The notes: generated by a model not told the origin, from the sequence alone. Shown: positions 1-8,063, numbered from the stretch's first letter. The stretch is 64,000 nt of DNA from Actinomadura meyerae (GCF_900188445.1 NZ_FZOR01000023.1:1-64000), one strand, 5' to 3'. A program made the numbers and translations.

Positions 1-387
1 GCACCCGCCCGCCAGAGGCCACCGCAACCGACCACCAGCAGCAACCACACCATTCCGGTAAAAGACCACCGCAACCAGGACCAACAACAGAACACGCGCT
101 GGTGTTCTGCATTTGAACCCGTTAAGTAAATCTGTGCTGAGCCGTGGCGGGGTGAGGTGGAACCGAAGGGGTCGTGCCGGTGACCTCGGTCGAGCGGGCG
201 GAGTCGGAGCGTGGGGTGCGGGCGGTGGCCTGGACACAGGCGTATGCATTGCGGTGCTGGATCGTGCTGGCTTGCGCTCAGCCCGGGTGTGCTTCAAGCG
301 CATGTGGCCGAGCCGGGCGTCTCGCCGTCGGCGGGTCACCAAGTGGCGCACGAGGTTCATCGAGCACCGGCAAGCGGGCGCAGAACA
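1..387. other. No recognisable gene; C/A-rich then GC-rich non-coding stretch
   Basis: No frame here gives a recognisable protein. The first ~90 bases are unusually rich in C and A, and a frame open from the left edge ends at 127-129; it could be the tail of an off-window gene, but nothing in it is recognisable. The rest lies downstream of the leftward DUF397 gene. The only structure seen is the small inverted repeat at 88-109. Confidence 0.4.
88..109. repeat. 8-bp inverted repeat (hairpin)
   Basis: CAGAACAC, a 6-base loop and GTGTTCTG form a perfect 8-bp stem. No T-tract follows, so it could be a terminator without a U-run or a protein binding site. Confidence 0.4.
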
Positions 388-630
388 CTAGTCGAAGAAG
401 TCGAATTCGTTGTTGCGGACGCCGGCGAGGAAGGCTTCCCATTCGGTGCGGGTGTAGATGATGACTTCGGCGTCGGGGCGGTGGCTGTGTCGGACGGCGA
501 CGCGGTCGGTCCCGTCCGCAAGTGGCCCGGCCTCGACGCAGTTCCCGCCATTATTGGGGCTGTAGCTGCTGATGTGCCAGGCGACGCGGGATCGCTCCCG
601 CGCTCCAGGGGGACGCTCGGGTTCAGGCAT
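388..630 (-). CDS. DUF397 family protein (downstream copy)
   Basis: An 80-residue protein of the DUF397 family. These small actinobacterial proteins are usually encoded beside an XRE/DUF5753 regulator (the WhiJ-type pairing) and are thought to act with it, possibly like an antitoxin and toxin. The family core is visible: WHISSYSPNNGGNCVEAG near residues 18-35, VAVRHS, then EWEAFLAGVRNNEFDF at the C terminus. The start is an ATG at 630, 12 nt after the stop of the upstream copy, with only a weak AGGG as ribosome site, so it probably depends on translation of that copy. The last ~70 residues are almost identical to the gene at 643-894, and the DNA shows a recent tandem duplication. Confidence 0.85.
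   Translation of the reverse strand: MPEPERPPGARERSRVAWHISSYSPNNGGNCVEAGPLADGTDRVAVRHSHRPDAEVIIYTRTEWEAFLAGVRNNEFDFFD
394..602. repeat. Tandem duplicate of 652-860 (copy A)
   Basis: About 209 bp matching 652-860 at a constant offset of 258 bp, with about ten mismatches counted by eye, clustered in the second half. The first ~155 bp differ at one base. The repeat carries the C-terminal two thirds of a DUF397 gene. Confidence 0.85.
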
Positions 631-642
631 GGCTGTGCCCTG

Positions 643-894
643 TCATGTAGTGAAGAAGTCGAATTCGTTGTTGCGGACGCCGGCGAGGAAGGCTTCCCAT
701 TCGGCGCGGGTGTAGATGATGACTTCGGCGTCGGGGCGGTGGCTGTGTCGGACGGCGACGCGGTCGGTCCCGTCCGCAAGTGGCCCGGCCTCGACGCAGT
801 TCCCGCCGCCGTTGGGGCTGAAGCTGCTGATGTGCCACGCGATGTGGGATCGCTCCTGCGGCCCGAGGGCGCCCTGGGGGTCAGATGTGTTCAC
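643..894 (-). CDS. DUF397 family protein (upstream copy)
   Basis: An 83-residue DUF397 protein with the family pattern WHISSFSPNGGGNCVEAG, then VAVRHS and EWEAFLAGVRNNEFDFF. The start is set by context: a GTG at 894 overlaps the stop of the upstream XRE gene in a GTGA arrangement, so the two are probably translationally coupled. The in-frame ATG further upstream (990) lies inside the regulator gene and is rejected. DUF397 proteins are known to be paired with DUF5753 helix-turn-helix regulators in Streptomyces and relatives; the exact role of this one is inferred from that pairing. Confidence 0.85.
   Translation of the reverse strand: MNTSDPQGALGPQERSHIAWHISSFSPNGGGNCVEAGPLADGTDRVAVRHSHRPDAEVIIYTRAEWEAFLAGVRNNEFDFFTT
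652..860. repeat. Tandem duplicate of 394-602 (copy B)
   Basis: Second member of the ~209-bp direct repeat, lying in the upstream DUF397 gene. See the entry at 394-602. Confidence 0.85.
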
Positions 895-1748
895 GTTTCG
901 TCCTCTCCGATCGCCGAGATCACCTCGATGGATTCGGCTGGCTCGAGAGCCATAGCTCGATGACCATCGTAAGCACGGATGAATCGGCATATGTCGGGTG
1001 CCTCAGTGTAGATGGCGCCCGCCAGAGTTTCTGTGTAGGCGACCTCCGGGAACGGCTCCGGCATCTGGAAGATCTCGAAGGATCCGTAGACGCTCGCCAG
1101 TGCCCCGGCCGAGAGTGGAAGCACCCTGATCTCGACCGTGGGCAGGGCCGCAAGCTCCGTGAGCAGGGCGAGTTGACCCTTCATGACGTCCCGCGCCCCT
1201 ATCCTTCGCCTGAGCACCGACTCGTCGAGGATCACGGAAAGCTTTGGCGGGTCCTCCCTGTGCAGTATCTGCTGGCGAGTCATGCGGAGCTCGTGCCAGC
1301 GCCGCACCTGCTCGGGAGTGGCATTGGGCTCGTCCAGACGGATCGCACGCTCGGCGTAAGCAGGCGTTTGCAGCAGGCCGGGCACGACGACTGATGCATA
1401 TGAGCGGATGTGGCAGGCGCGTGACTCGAGCCAGACGTAATCGATCAAAGATCCGGTCACGTCGCCCGCGTAGCCGTCCCACCAGCCTTTCTGCCATACG
1501 TCTTTGCTGAGGTTGAGAAGCTTCTGGCGGAGAGTCGGATCCGAGACGCCGTAGAGATCGAGAAGGGCGAGCAGGTCGGGCCGCCGTATGGGGTAGAAAC
1601 CCGTCTCGTACCGGCTGACGGTCCCGGTGTCACGTTGCAGGTACTCGGCGGCGTCCTTGAGTAGGACGCCTTTGCTGTCGCGCAATTCGCGGAGTTGCTG
1701 GCCTAGCCATTGGGAGCGCAGGGTTCCCGCCCGAGGTGTGCCCGCCAT
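891..1748 (-). CDS. XRE-family regulator with DUF5753 domain (WhiJ-like)
   Basis: A 285-residue helix-turn-helix protein. An XRE domain lies near residues 10-70 (LGQQLRELRDSKGVLLKDAA, then DTGTVSRYETG). A DUF5753 domain fills the rest, marked by the typical VVPGLLQTPAYAERAI segment and a C-terminal EVAYTETLAGAIYTE. WhiJ-like proteins of this build control development or antibiotic production in Streptomyces, together with small DUF397 partners; the two such genes directly downstream fit that picture. The start ATG at 1748 has GGAGAGGA about 10 nt upstream. An ATG 21 nt further up lacks a ribosome site. Its own promoter must lie in the divergent gap at 1749-1949. Confidence 0.88.
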   Translation of the reverse strand: MAGTPRAGTLRSQWLGQQLRELRDSKGVLLKDAAEYLQRDTGTVSRYETGFYPIRRPDLLALLDLYGVSDPTLRQKLLNLSKDVWQKGWWDGYAGDVTGSLIDYVWLESRACHIRSYASVVVPGLLQTPAYAERAIRLDEPNATPEQVRRWHELRMTRQQILHREDPPKLSVILDESVLRRRIGARDVMKGQLALLTELAALPTVEIRVLPLSAGALASVYGSFEIFQMPEPFPEVAYTETLAGAIYTEAPDICRFIRAYDGHRAMALEPAESIEVISAIGEDET

Positions 1749-1949
1749 CGCGTATGTCCTCTCCGGCATCGAAAAGATCAAGAGCAAACTGCCACAGGCA
1801 ACTTGTCACAAGCTTGGCGCAGTGACATTATACGCAGAGTGCAAGGTTCGATGCGGAGAGTCGCAAAGATCTTTGATCTTAGAGGCCGGGACGGATCAAC
1901 GCTTGGCGGCACGTCCGTCCCGGCCCGGGGCTCGGAAGGGAGTATCCGG
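1749..1949. promoter_or_regulatory. Divergent intergenic region (XRE regulator / 96-aa protein)
   Basis: A 201-bp gap between divergent genes, clearly more AT-rich than its surroundings at 1780-1880. It should hold promoters for both directions and probably the site bound by the XRE protein. No operator can be fixed by eye. Confidence 0.4.
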
Positions 1950-2240
1950 ATGGATGACGTCCACGAATCCGAACTAACGCCTGTCTACCACGCGGAGGTG
2001 GCGGAGTGGGCCGTGGCGCTCGGCGGTGGGGTGGCGCCCCGGCTGTTCGCGCTGGTGCGCGACGAGTCGGGTGAGGACGATACGGCCGTGGAGGAGATCC
2101 TGGCCTACGGGATCGCTCTGCCGGACGGTTCCGCCGCCACCGTGCCGCTGAGCGGGCGGGGGTTCGGGCGCTGGCTCACCCCGGAGAGCGCCTCAGATCG
2201 GACGTCCGCGGCGTTGGTCTGGCTGTCGCCGGGGCCGTGA
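1950..2240 (+). CDS. Small acidic hypothetical protein
   Basis: A 96-residue acidic protein beginning MDDVHESELTPVYHAEVAEW. No known domain recognised. The start ATG at 1950 has a strong GGAAGGGAG ribosome site 8 nt upstream, and codons are GC-rich at third positions from there on, while the upstream part of the frame does not look coding. It has no membrane segment or signal peptide. It is divergent from the XRE regulator and ends just before a strong hairpin. Proteins of this size are common next to XRE/DUF397 genes in actinomycetes, but a function cannot be given. Confidence 0.7.
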   Translation: MDDVHESELTPVYHAEVAEWAVALGGGVAPRLFALVRDESGEDDTAVEEILAYGIALPDGSAATVPLSGRGFGRWLTPESASDRTSAALVWLSPGP

Positions 2241-2255
2241 TCGAGGACGCGTGCA

Positions 2256-2283
2256 GCCCCGAAATCCCTGCGGGTTTCGGGGC
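2256..2283. terminator. Bidirectional terminator hairpin
   Basis: GCCCCGAAA, a ten-base loop and TTTCGGGGC form a perfect 9-bp stem between the convergent ends of the 96-aa gene (stop at 2240) and the methyltransferase remnant (stop at 2289). Position and symmetry suit termination in both directions. Confidence 0.75.
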
Positions 2284-2288
2284 ATGGT

Positions 2289-2878
2289 CTAGGTGCTGGG
2301 AGCCAGGAAGACGTTCTGGCCGGTTCGGGTGACGGTGATGCGGAGCCTGCGAAGTGCGTCGGGCGCGCGCTCTGCGCGGAGCACTGATTGCGGCTGCTTC
2401 TGATCTCGCAGCGGCATTAAGAACGTGGCGCCTGCCGCGCGTCCGGTGGCGGTTCCTTTTGTGACCGTGAGCATCAGGAGCGCGCCCGGGCATTCGGGGC
2501 CCGAGTAGGGGAGCACGATGCGGCCTCCGTCGCGAGTCTGCTCGACCCACGTGTAGGGGACCGTGCGGGCCGCCGCCGTCACGATCACCCGGTCGAGGGG
2601 CGCCCGCTCGGGGACGCCCTGTTCAACTCCGCAGCGTCGATCATCTACCGCATTACGGGGAGGGCCGAGGACGAGGAGGTCGGCCAGAGCAGGCCGTTCG
2701 CGTCCTGGTCGACCTGGGTGACCACCGACTCCTCGCCTGCGACGTGCTCCGCCCACAGCTCCGGATCGTCCGCACGATCGAGCGGCTGGAGTTGCTCGCC
2801 CTCGGGCCGTATCCAGATCCGCTCCGGGATGAAGTCGGCCCTGTTCGCGGCTACCCGAGACCGGTGCAGAGTGGACAC
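2289..2878 (-). pseudogene. Protein-L-isoaspartate O-methyltransferase-like gene, internally deleted
   Basis: The remnant of a PCMT-type methyltransferase of the kind found with actinobacterial RiPP (FxLD-type) loci. The N-terminal part starts at a GTG (2878) behind AAGGAGG and reads RADFIPERIWIRPEGEQLQP, then VVTQVDQ and a Thr-Ser-Ser-Ser-Ser stretch, before a stop at 2645-2647. In a different minus-strand frame the C-terminal part reads RAPLDRVIVTAAARTVPYTW, then VEQTRDGGRIVLPY, ending at 2289. The SAM-binding core expected between them (a GxGxG-type motif and roughly 100 residues) is absent, and the halves join out of frame near 2640-2660. So this is an internal deletion with a frame change, not a sequencing slip. 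No intact precursor peptide was found nearby. Confidence 0.75.
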
Positions 2879-2949
2879 GGTCACCTCCTTCTGCGTCCCG
2901 GATCCATTGTTGGCGTGCGGGTGTCCGGTGTCCTCTGCTTGCTCGGTTC

Positions 2950-3183
2950 ATGGTGTCCCGACAGCCACGGATCTCGGTGCCGCTGGAGGGCGAGGGGACG
3001 ATCACAGCGGAGGGCATGCCGGCTTCCGCCTGGTCCACTGGGGCCGTCGGGCACAGGGCCCGGCTGGACGGCCTGCGTGTCGAGGGGTGCGAGGCCGTGC
3101 GGGAGCAGGCGGCGGAGTACGGGAGGCAAGCCCGTGCGTTCGTGTCGGGGGCGGTCGACGGTGCCGGGGCGGAGACGCCATGA
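2950..3183 (+). CDS. Possible small hypothetical protein
   Basis: A 77-residue frame with mostly G or C at third codon positions, including a helical stretch EAVREQAAEYGRQARAFVSG near the C terminus. The ATG at 2950 has no clear ribosome site, and no family is recognised. It may be a real small gene, a fragment left beside the broken methyltransferase, or chance in GC-rich DNA. Confidence 0.3.
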   Translation: MVSRQPRISVPLEGEGTITAEGMPASAWSTGAVGHRARLDGLRVEGCEAVREQAAEYGRQARAFVSGAVDGAGAETP

Positions 3184-3231
3184 CGGCCCGGGGCCTTTGC
3201 TCTGGGTGGGAGCGCGGGCCCCGGGACTGCC

Positions 3232-4422
3232 TCAGATGCGGTTGACGCCCTCGCGGCGGGCCTGGTCGGCGACCGCGGCGGTGACGGCCGGGGCGACCCG
3301 GTCGTCGAAGGGGTTCGGGATGATGTAGTCGGCGTTCAGGTCGTCGCCGACGATGTCGGCCAGGGCGTTCGCCGCGGCCAGCTTCATGCCCTCGGTGATG
3401 CTGTGGGCGCGGACGTCCAGCGCGCCGCGGAAGATGCCCGGGAACGCCAGCACGTTGTTGATCTGGTTCGGGAAGTCGCTGCGGCCGGTCGCGACGACCT
3501 TGGCGTGCCGGCGGGCGACCTCGGGGTGGACCTCGGGGGTCGGGTTGGAGAGCGCGAACACGATCGCGTTCTCCGACATCGTGGCGACGCACGACTCGTG
3601 GACGGTGCTGCCGGACAGGCCGATGAACACGTCGGCGCCGCGCAGCGCCTCCTCGGTGGAGCCCTTGAGGTGCGACCGGTTCGTGATCGCGGCGATGCGC
3701 TCCTTCACCGGGTTGAGGCCGTCGCGGCCCTCGTGGATGAGGCCCTTGCTGTCGGACAGCGCGATGTCGCCGATGCCGCCCTCGATCAGCATCTTGGAGA
3801 CGGCGATGCCGGACGCGCCGGCGCCGGCGACGACCGCGCGCAGCTCCGACAGCGGCTTGCCGACGAAGCGGGCCGCGTTCTTCAGCGCGGCGAGCGCGAC
3901 GATCGCGGTGCCGTGCTGGTCGTCGTGGAAGACGGGGATGTCGAGCGCGGCGCGCAGCCGGTCCTCGATCTCGAAGCAGCGGGGGGCGCTGATGTCCTCC
4001 AGGTTGATGCCGCCGAAGCTCGGCGCCATCCGGGTCACGGTGTCGACGATCTCGTCCACGTCGGTGCAGCTCAGCGCGATCGGCACCGAGTCGACGTCGG
4101 CGAACTCCTTGAACAGCAGGGACTTGCCCTCCATGACCGGCATGGACGCGGCGGGGCCGATGTCGCCGAGGCCGAGCACGGCGGTGCCGTCGGTGACGAC
4201 GGCGACGACCTTGGACGTCCAGGTGTAGTCGTAGGCCAGGTCGGGGTTGTCGGCGATGGCGGTGCACACCCGGGCGACGCCCGGGGTGTACGCGAGCGAA
4301 AGATCGTCCTTGTTCCGGACCGGGATGGTCGACCGCATCTCCAGCTTCCCGCCGCGGTGCAGCGGGAAGGCCGGATCGTCCTCCAGCGAGGGCGGTTCGG
4401 TGGGAATGGGCTGAGCAGCCAC
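3232..4422 (-). CDS. NAD(P)-dependent malic enzyme
   Basis: A 396-residue malic enzyme of the short bacterial type, converting malate to pyruvate and CO2 in the cytoplasm. The malic N-terminal domain shows TPGVARVCTAIADNPDLAYDYTW and the catalytic-site region VFHDDQHGTAIV. The NAD-binding domain shows the Rossmann motif GAGASGIAVSKML and the conserved FALSNPTPE. The start is a GTG at 4422 with AGGGG about 5 nt upstream; much longer upstream extension of the frame is shadow coding. The length matches the family. It is transcribed away from an amino-acid ABC operon, sharing a 357-bp intergenic region. Cofactor preference (NAD or NADP) cannot be read safely. Confidence 0.93.
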   Translation of the reverse strand: MAAQPIPTEPPSLEDDPAFPLHRGGKLEMRSTIPVRNKDDLSLAYTPGVARVCTAIADNPDLAYDYTWTSKVVAVVTDGTAVLGLGDIGPAASMPVMEGKSLLFKEFADVDSVPIALSCTDVDEIVDTVTRMAPSFGGINLEDISAPRCFEIEDRLRAALDIPVFHDDQHGTAIVALAALKNAARFVGKPLSELRAVVAGAGASGIAVSKMLIEGGIGDIALSDSKGLIHEGRDGLNPVKERIAAITNRSHLKGSTEEALRGADVFIGLSGSTVHESCVATMSENAIVFALSNPTPEVHPEVARRHAKVVATGRSDFPNQINNVLAFPGIFRGALDVRAHSITEGMKLAAANALADIVGDDLNADYIIPNPFDDRVAPAVTAAVADQARREGVNRI

Positions 4423-4779
4423 AGCGACCCCTGTCAGTGAAAGTTGGCTTTCTTGTGATGCCGCCGCGGTGGTGGTGTGTGGTGGCCTCACCTGGTGGTC
4501 ATCTCGCGACGTACGGGGGTCACCCGTTGTCCGATTGTGCCACACGGGGTCCCGGCCGCCCGGTGGCCGGGGTGGGTGTTGACCGTCACGTGACGGTTGC
4601 CACATGTAGCGCCCTGGTAGCACACCGTGGGCGGAGAAGGGGTGGACATGCCCTTTGGGCGCTACCTCGTTGCGTGATTGTTTCGCACCCTTTATCCAGA
4701 TCAGGGGGGTTGTACGCCAAACTGTGCACCTGACCTTCGGATCTACACGGATCCGACGAAACGATCTGGAGGGGGACCA
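4423..4779. promoter_or_regulatory. Divergent control region, malic enzyme / amino-acid ABC operon
   Basis: A 357-bp gap without a gene. It contains the 16-bp perfect palindrome at 4582-4597 and a relatively AT-rich stretch near 4670-4720 that could hold the rightward promoter. The ribosome site GGAGGGGG for the transporter gene lies at its right edge. Confidence 0.5.
4582..4597. promoter_or_regulatory. 16-bp perfect palindrome (candidate operator)
   Basis: ACCGTCACGTGACGGT is fully self-complementary and centred on CACGTG. It sits about 160 bp from the malic enzyme start and 183 bp from the transporter start, a reasonable place for a dimeric regulator acting on either gene. The regulator is unknown. 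Confidence 0.5.
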
Positions 4780-5685
4780 GTGACCACCGGTTCTCTGCGC
4801 CGTCGCCTTGTCGCGGCGAGCGCGCTCGTGCTGGGCGGCGCGCTCGCCCTGTCCGCATGCGGCGACAGTGACGACTCCGGCGACTCCGGCGCGGCCGCGA
4901 ACACGAGCGCGGACAGCAAGCTCGCGGCCATGGTCCCGGACGCCATCAAGAGCGACGGCAAGATCTCCATCGGCACCGACGCGTCCTACCCGCCCAACGA
5001 GTCGGTCGACCCGGCGTCGCAGAAGATCGTCGGCTGGGACATCCAGCTGTTCGACGCCGTCGCGGCCAAGCTCGGCCTGAAGACCGAGTACCACAACGCG
5101 GGCTTCGACACGATCATCCCGGGCGTCCAGTCCGGCAAGTACGAGGCCGGTGTCTCCTCCTTCACCGACACCAAGGAGCGCGAGCAGGCCGTCGACTTCG
5201 TCACCTACTACTCGGCGGGGACGGCCTGGGCGGCGCTGAAGGGCAACCCCAAGGGCGTCAACCCCGACGACGCCTGCGGCAAGAGCATCGGCGTCCAGCA
5301 GGGCACGGTGCAGGTCGACGACCTCACGGCGCGCAGCAAGAAGTGCACCGACGCGGGCAAGCCGGCCATCAAGCAGGTCGTCCGCAAGCAGCAGACCGAG
5401 GTCAACAACGACCTGGTCGCCGGCAAGATCGACGCGATGGCGGCGGACTCGCCGATCGTCGGCGGCGCGGCCAAGACGACCGGCAAGCTGGAGATCATCG
5501 GCCAGGTCTACGACACCGCGCCCTACGGCTACACCTTCGGCAAGAACTCCGGCCAGTTCAAGGAGGCCGTGCAGGCCGCGCTGAAGGCGCTCATCGCCGA
5601 CGGCACCTACAAGAAGATCCTCACCGACAACGGCGTGGAGAGCGGCGCGATCACCGAGCCGGCGATCAACGCGGCGCAGAGCTGA
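4780..5685 (+). CDS. Polar amino-acid ABC transporter substrate-binding lipoprotein
   Basis: A 301-residue extracytoplasmic solute-binding protein (SBP family 3). A lipoprotein signal is evident: RRRLVAASALVLGGALALSAC, with the lipidated Cys near residue 27, followed by a Ser/Asp-rich linker. The mature part shows the family features KISIGTDASYPPNES, VGWDIQLFDAVAAKLGL and YEAGVSSFTDTKEREQAVDF. The GTG at 4780 follows GGAGGGGG by 4 nt. It heads an operon with permease (5690) and ATPase (6619), so it captures a substrate such as glutamate or another polar amino acid at the cell surface and delivers it to the permease. Substrate identity is inferred only at class level. Confidence 0.93.
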   Translation: MTTGSLRRRLVAASALVLGGALALSACGDSDDSGDSGAAANTSADSKLAAMVPDAIKSDGKISIGTDASYPPNESVDPASQKIVGWDIQLFDAVAAKLGLKTEYHNAGFDTIIPGVQSGKYEAGVSSFTDTKEREQAVDFVTYYSAGTAWAALKGNPKGVNPDDACGKSIGVQQGTVQVDDLTARSKKCTDAGKPAIKQVVRKQQTEVNNDLVAGKIDAMAADSPIVGGAAKTTGKLEIIGQVYDTAPYGYTFGKNSGQFKEAVQAALKALIADGTYKKILTDNGVESGAITEPAINAAQS

Positions 5686-5689
5686 TCGA

Positions 5690-6601
5690 ATGACGGTCGA
5701 CACCGACGTCGAGAAGGGACGGCCCGAGGCGATCCGGGCCGTCCCCGTCCGTCATCCCGGCCGCTGGGCCGCCGCGGCGGTCGTGCTCGTACTGATCGCG
5801 ATGTTCGTCCACTTCCTGTTCACCAGCGACGCGCTGGACTGGGCGGAGCAGCGGAAGTACATCTTCTCCATCGCGGTGCTGAAGGGCGTCCGCAACACGA
5901 TCCTGCTCACGCTGGCCGCGATGCTGGGCGGCGTGCTGATCGGCACCGTCCTCGCGCTGATGCGGCTGTCGCCCAACCCGCTGCTGCGCGGCTCGTCCTG
6001 GTTCTACCTGTGGTTCTTCCGCGGGACGCCGCTGTACACGCAGTTGCTCGTCTGGGGCGCGATCGGGTCGCTGTTCCCGACCGTCGGTATCGGCATCCCG
6101 TTCGGGCCGGAGTTCCACACCTGGCAGACGCAGTCGCTCGTCACCGCCATGATCGCCGCGGGGCTCGGGCTCATCCTCAACGAGGCCGCCTACATGGCGG
6201 AGATCATCCGGGCCGGGATCCTGTCGGTGGACGAGGGGCAGCAGGAGGCGGCGAGCGCGCTCGGCATGTCCCGGATGCAGACCATGGGGCGGATCGTGCT
6301 GCCGCAGGCGATGCGGGTCATCATCCCGCCGACCGGCAACGAGGCGCTCTCCATGATGAAGAACACCTCGCTGGTCGCGGCGATCCCGTTCTCCGAACTG
6401 ACGTTCACCGCGCAGACCATCTACGCCAGCACCTACAAGATCATTCCGATGCTGGTGATGGCGTGCCTGTGGTACCTGCTGCTGTCCTCGCTGATGATGG
6501 TGGGCCAGCACTACCTGGAGCGCCACTTCAGCCGCGGGGTCGGCAGGGCGGTGTCGCGCGAGCCCAGGCGCCGCTTCCGGGGCGGAGGCGGCGGCCAGTG
6601 A
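5690..6601 (+). CDS. Polar amino-acid ABC transporter permease
   Basis: A 303-residue membrane permease of the His/Glu/Gln family. The first membrane segment is near residues 29-46 (AAAAVVLVLIAMFVHFLF). A long periplasmic loop precedes the BPD transmembrane domain, which starts near GVRNTILLTLAAMLGGVLIG. The ATPase-contact EAA loop is visible as EGQQEAASALGMSRMQTMGRI. The C terminus is Arg/Gly-rich and cytoplasmic. The gene starts 4 nt after the substrate-binding gene, and its stop overlaps an in-frame GTG of the ATPase gene. A single permease suggests it works as a homodimer. Confidence 0.92.
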   Translation: MTVDTDVEKGRPEAIRAVPVRHPGRWAAAAVVLVLIAMFVHFLFTSDALDWAEQRKYIFSIAVLKGVRNTILLTLAAMLGGVLIGTVLALMRLSPNPLLRGSSWFYLWFFRGTPLYTQLLVWGAIGSLFPTVGIGIPFGPEFHTWQTQSLVTAMIAAGLGLILNEAAYMAEIIRAGILSVDEGQQEAASALGMSRMQTMGRIVLPQAMRVIIPPTGNEALSMMKNTSLVAAIPFSELTFTAQTIYASTYKIIPMLVMACLWYLLLSSLMMVGQHYLERHFSRGVGRAVSREPRRRFRGGGGGQ

Positions 6602-6618
6602 GCGGAGGGAAGGACATC

Positions 6619-7425
6619 GTGAGCAGCTCCCTCTCCACGGAGCCCGACCGGGCGCCCGAGAGCGGCGGCCTGATGGTCAAGGCCGAGAACGTGCACAAGT
6701 CCTTCGGCCGCCTGGAGGTGCTGAAGGGCATCGACCTGGAGGTGCGGCAGGGCGAGGTGATGTGCGTCGTGGGGCCGTCCGGGTCGGGCAAGTCGACGTT
6801 CCTGCGCTGCATCAACCACCTGGAGAAGATCAACGCGGGCAGGCTGTGGGTGAACGGCCACCTGGTCGGCTACCGCGAGTCCGGCGGCAAGCTCTACGAG
6901 CTGCGCGACAAGGAGGTGGCCGCGCAGCGCCGCGAGATCGGCATGGTGTTCCAGCGCTTCAACCTCTTCCCCCACAAGACGGCGCTGGACAACGTCATGG
7001 GCGCCCCGATGTGGGTCAAGAAGCTTCCGAAGGACCAGGTCAAGCGGCAGGCCCTCGAACTGCTCGAGCGCGTCGGCCTCGCCGACAAAGCGCAGAGCTA
7101 CCCGGCGCAGCTGTCCGGCGGGCAGCAGCAGCGGGTCGCGATCGCGCGGGCGCTGGCCATGGAGCCCGCGCTGATGCTGTTCGACGAGCCGACGTCCGCG
7201 CTGGACCCCGAGCTCGTCGGCGAGGTGCTGGAGACGATGAAGCAGCTCGCGCTCGACGGTATGACCATGGTCGTGGTCACCCACGAGATGGGGTTCGCCC
7301 GCGAGGTCGGGGACTCCCTGGTCTTCATGGACGGCGGCGTGGTCGTCGAGGAGGGCACGCCCCGCGACGTCCTGACCAACCCGCAGCACCCCCGCACCCA
7401 GGACTTCCTCTCCAAGGTGCTCTAG
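6619..7425 (+). CDS. Polar amino-acid ABC transporter ATP-binding protein
   Basis: A 268-residue ABC ATPase. Walker A is GPSGSGKST, the Q-loop region is GMVFQRFNLFPH, the signature is LSGGQQQRVAIARAL, Walker B is LMLFDEPTSALD and the switch His lies in VVTHEMGFAREV. This matches the GlnQ/GluA type that powers amino-acid uptake. I chose the GTG at 6619 because GGAGGGAAGGA lies just upstream. A GTG at 6598, overlapping the permease stop (GTGA), would add seven residues and cannot be excluded. It is the last gene of the operon. Confidence 0.93.
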   Translation: MSSSLSTEPDRAPESGGLMVKAENVHKSFGRLEVLKGIDLEVRQGEVMCVVGPSGSGKSTFLRCINHLEKINAGRLWVNGHLVGYRESGGKLYELRDKEVAAQRREIGMVFQRFNLFPHKTALDNVMGAPMWVKKLPKDQVKRQALELLERVGLADKAQSYPAQLSGGQQQRVAIARALAMEPALMLFDEPTSALDPELVGEVLETMKQLALDGMTMVVVTHEMGFAREVGDSLVFMDGGVVVEEGTPRDVLTNPQHPRTQDFLSKVL

Positions 7426-7466
7426 CTCCCCGTTGGAGATGGGCGCTGTTGCGGCCTCGGCGCGGT

Positions 7467-8063
7467 TCAGCCGCCCGCGAAGAACGACACCACTTCGCGG
7501 GTCGGCTCCCCTCCCTCGGGCTGGACGAGCAGCGGGACGCGCTGTCGCCGGGGCACGAACAGGAAGCCGGGGAACGGCGTGTCGTGGCCGGGGCACGCGC
7601 TGAACGTGATCGCGTGGTCGGCCTCCGCCGGGGTGCGGGCGGCGCTCGCGGCGTCGGCGTAGAGGAGGCCCGCGGCCTCCCGGTACTCGTCCGGGACCGA
7701 CAGCGTGGCCGTCTTCCCGGCGCGCACCACCACGCCCACCTTGTACCGGCCGCCGGAGCCGTGACCGGCGGGGTCGGCGTCCGCCCAGCCGCGCAGGCCC
7801 GGGATGATCAGCGGCTCCACGACCAGATCGTCCGGGCCGGTCTTGACGGGACCGGAGCGCTCCCCGGGGAACGAGGCGTTGCGGTTCGCGCAGTTCATGA
7901 CCCGCGGGTTGGCGAGGCTGCCCGGCGCGGCCGCGGGACGCGACGGTGACGCGGCGGGGCGTTCCGGGGACGGCGCCGCGGTGGGACGGTCGCCGCCGTC
8001 CGCCTGGCCGGTGCAGGCCGATGTGAGCACCAGGCCCGTGAGGAGCAGCGTTCGCAATCGCAT
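7467..8063 (-). CDS. Putative secreted lipoprotein
   Basis: A 198-residue protein with a lipoprotein signal: Arg near the N terminus, LLLTGLVLTSAC hydrophobic core, lipidated Cys near residue 17. A Pro/Ser/Ala linker follows, then a globular domain of about 150 residues containing two or more Cys (NCANRN, FSACPGHD). The domain is not a family I recognise. It is convergent with the amino-acid ABC operon and divergent from the oxidoreductase at 8153. The ribosome site is weak. Function unknown beyond attachment to the outer face of the membrane. Confidence 0.75.
   Translation of the reverse strand: MRLRTLLLTGLVLTSACTGQADGGDRPTAAPSPERPAASPSRPAAAPGSLANPRVMNCANRNASFPGERSGPVKTGPDDLVVEPLIIPGLRGWADADPAGHGSGGRYKVGVVVRAGKTATLSVPDEYREAAGLLYADAASAARTPAEADHAITFSACPGHDTPFPGFLFVPRRQRVPLLVQPEGGEPTREVVSFFAGG

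Noticed and set aside
113..990. Plus-strand frames across the DUF397 region
   Set aside because: They read antisense through the duplicated DUF397 genes (the duplicated peptide arises from the DNA repeat) and have no recognisable domain.
2289..3038. A single 249-codon minus-strand frame as an intact methyltransferase
   Set aside because: Its N-terminal half is not protein-like. The true N terminus is in another frame (2645-2878) and the SAM-binding core is missing, so a pseudogene is the better reading.
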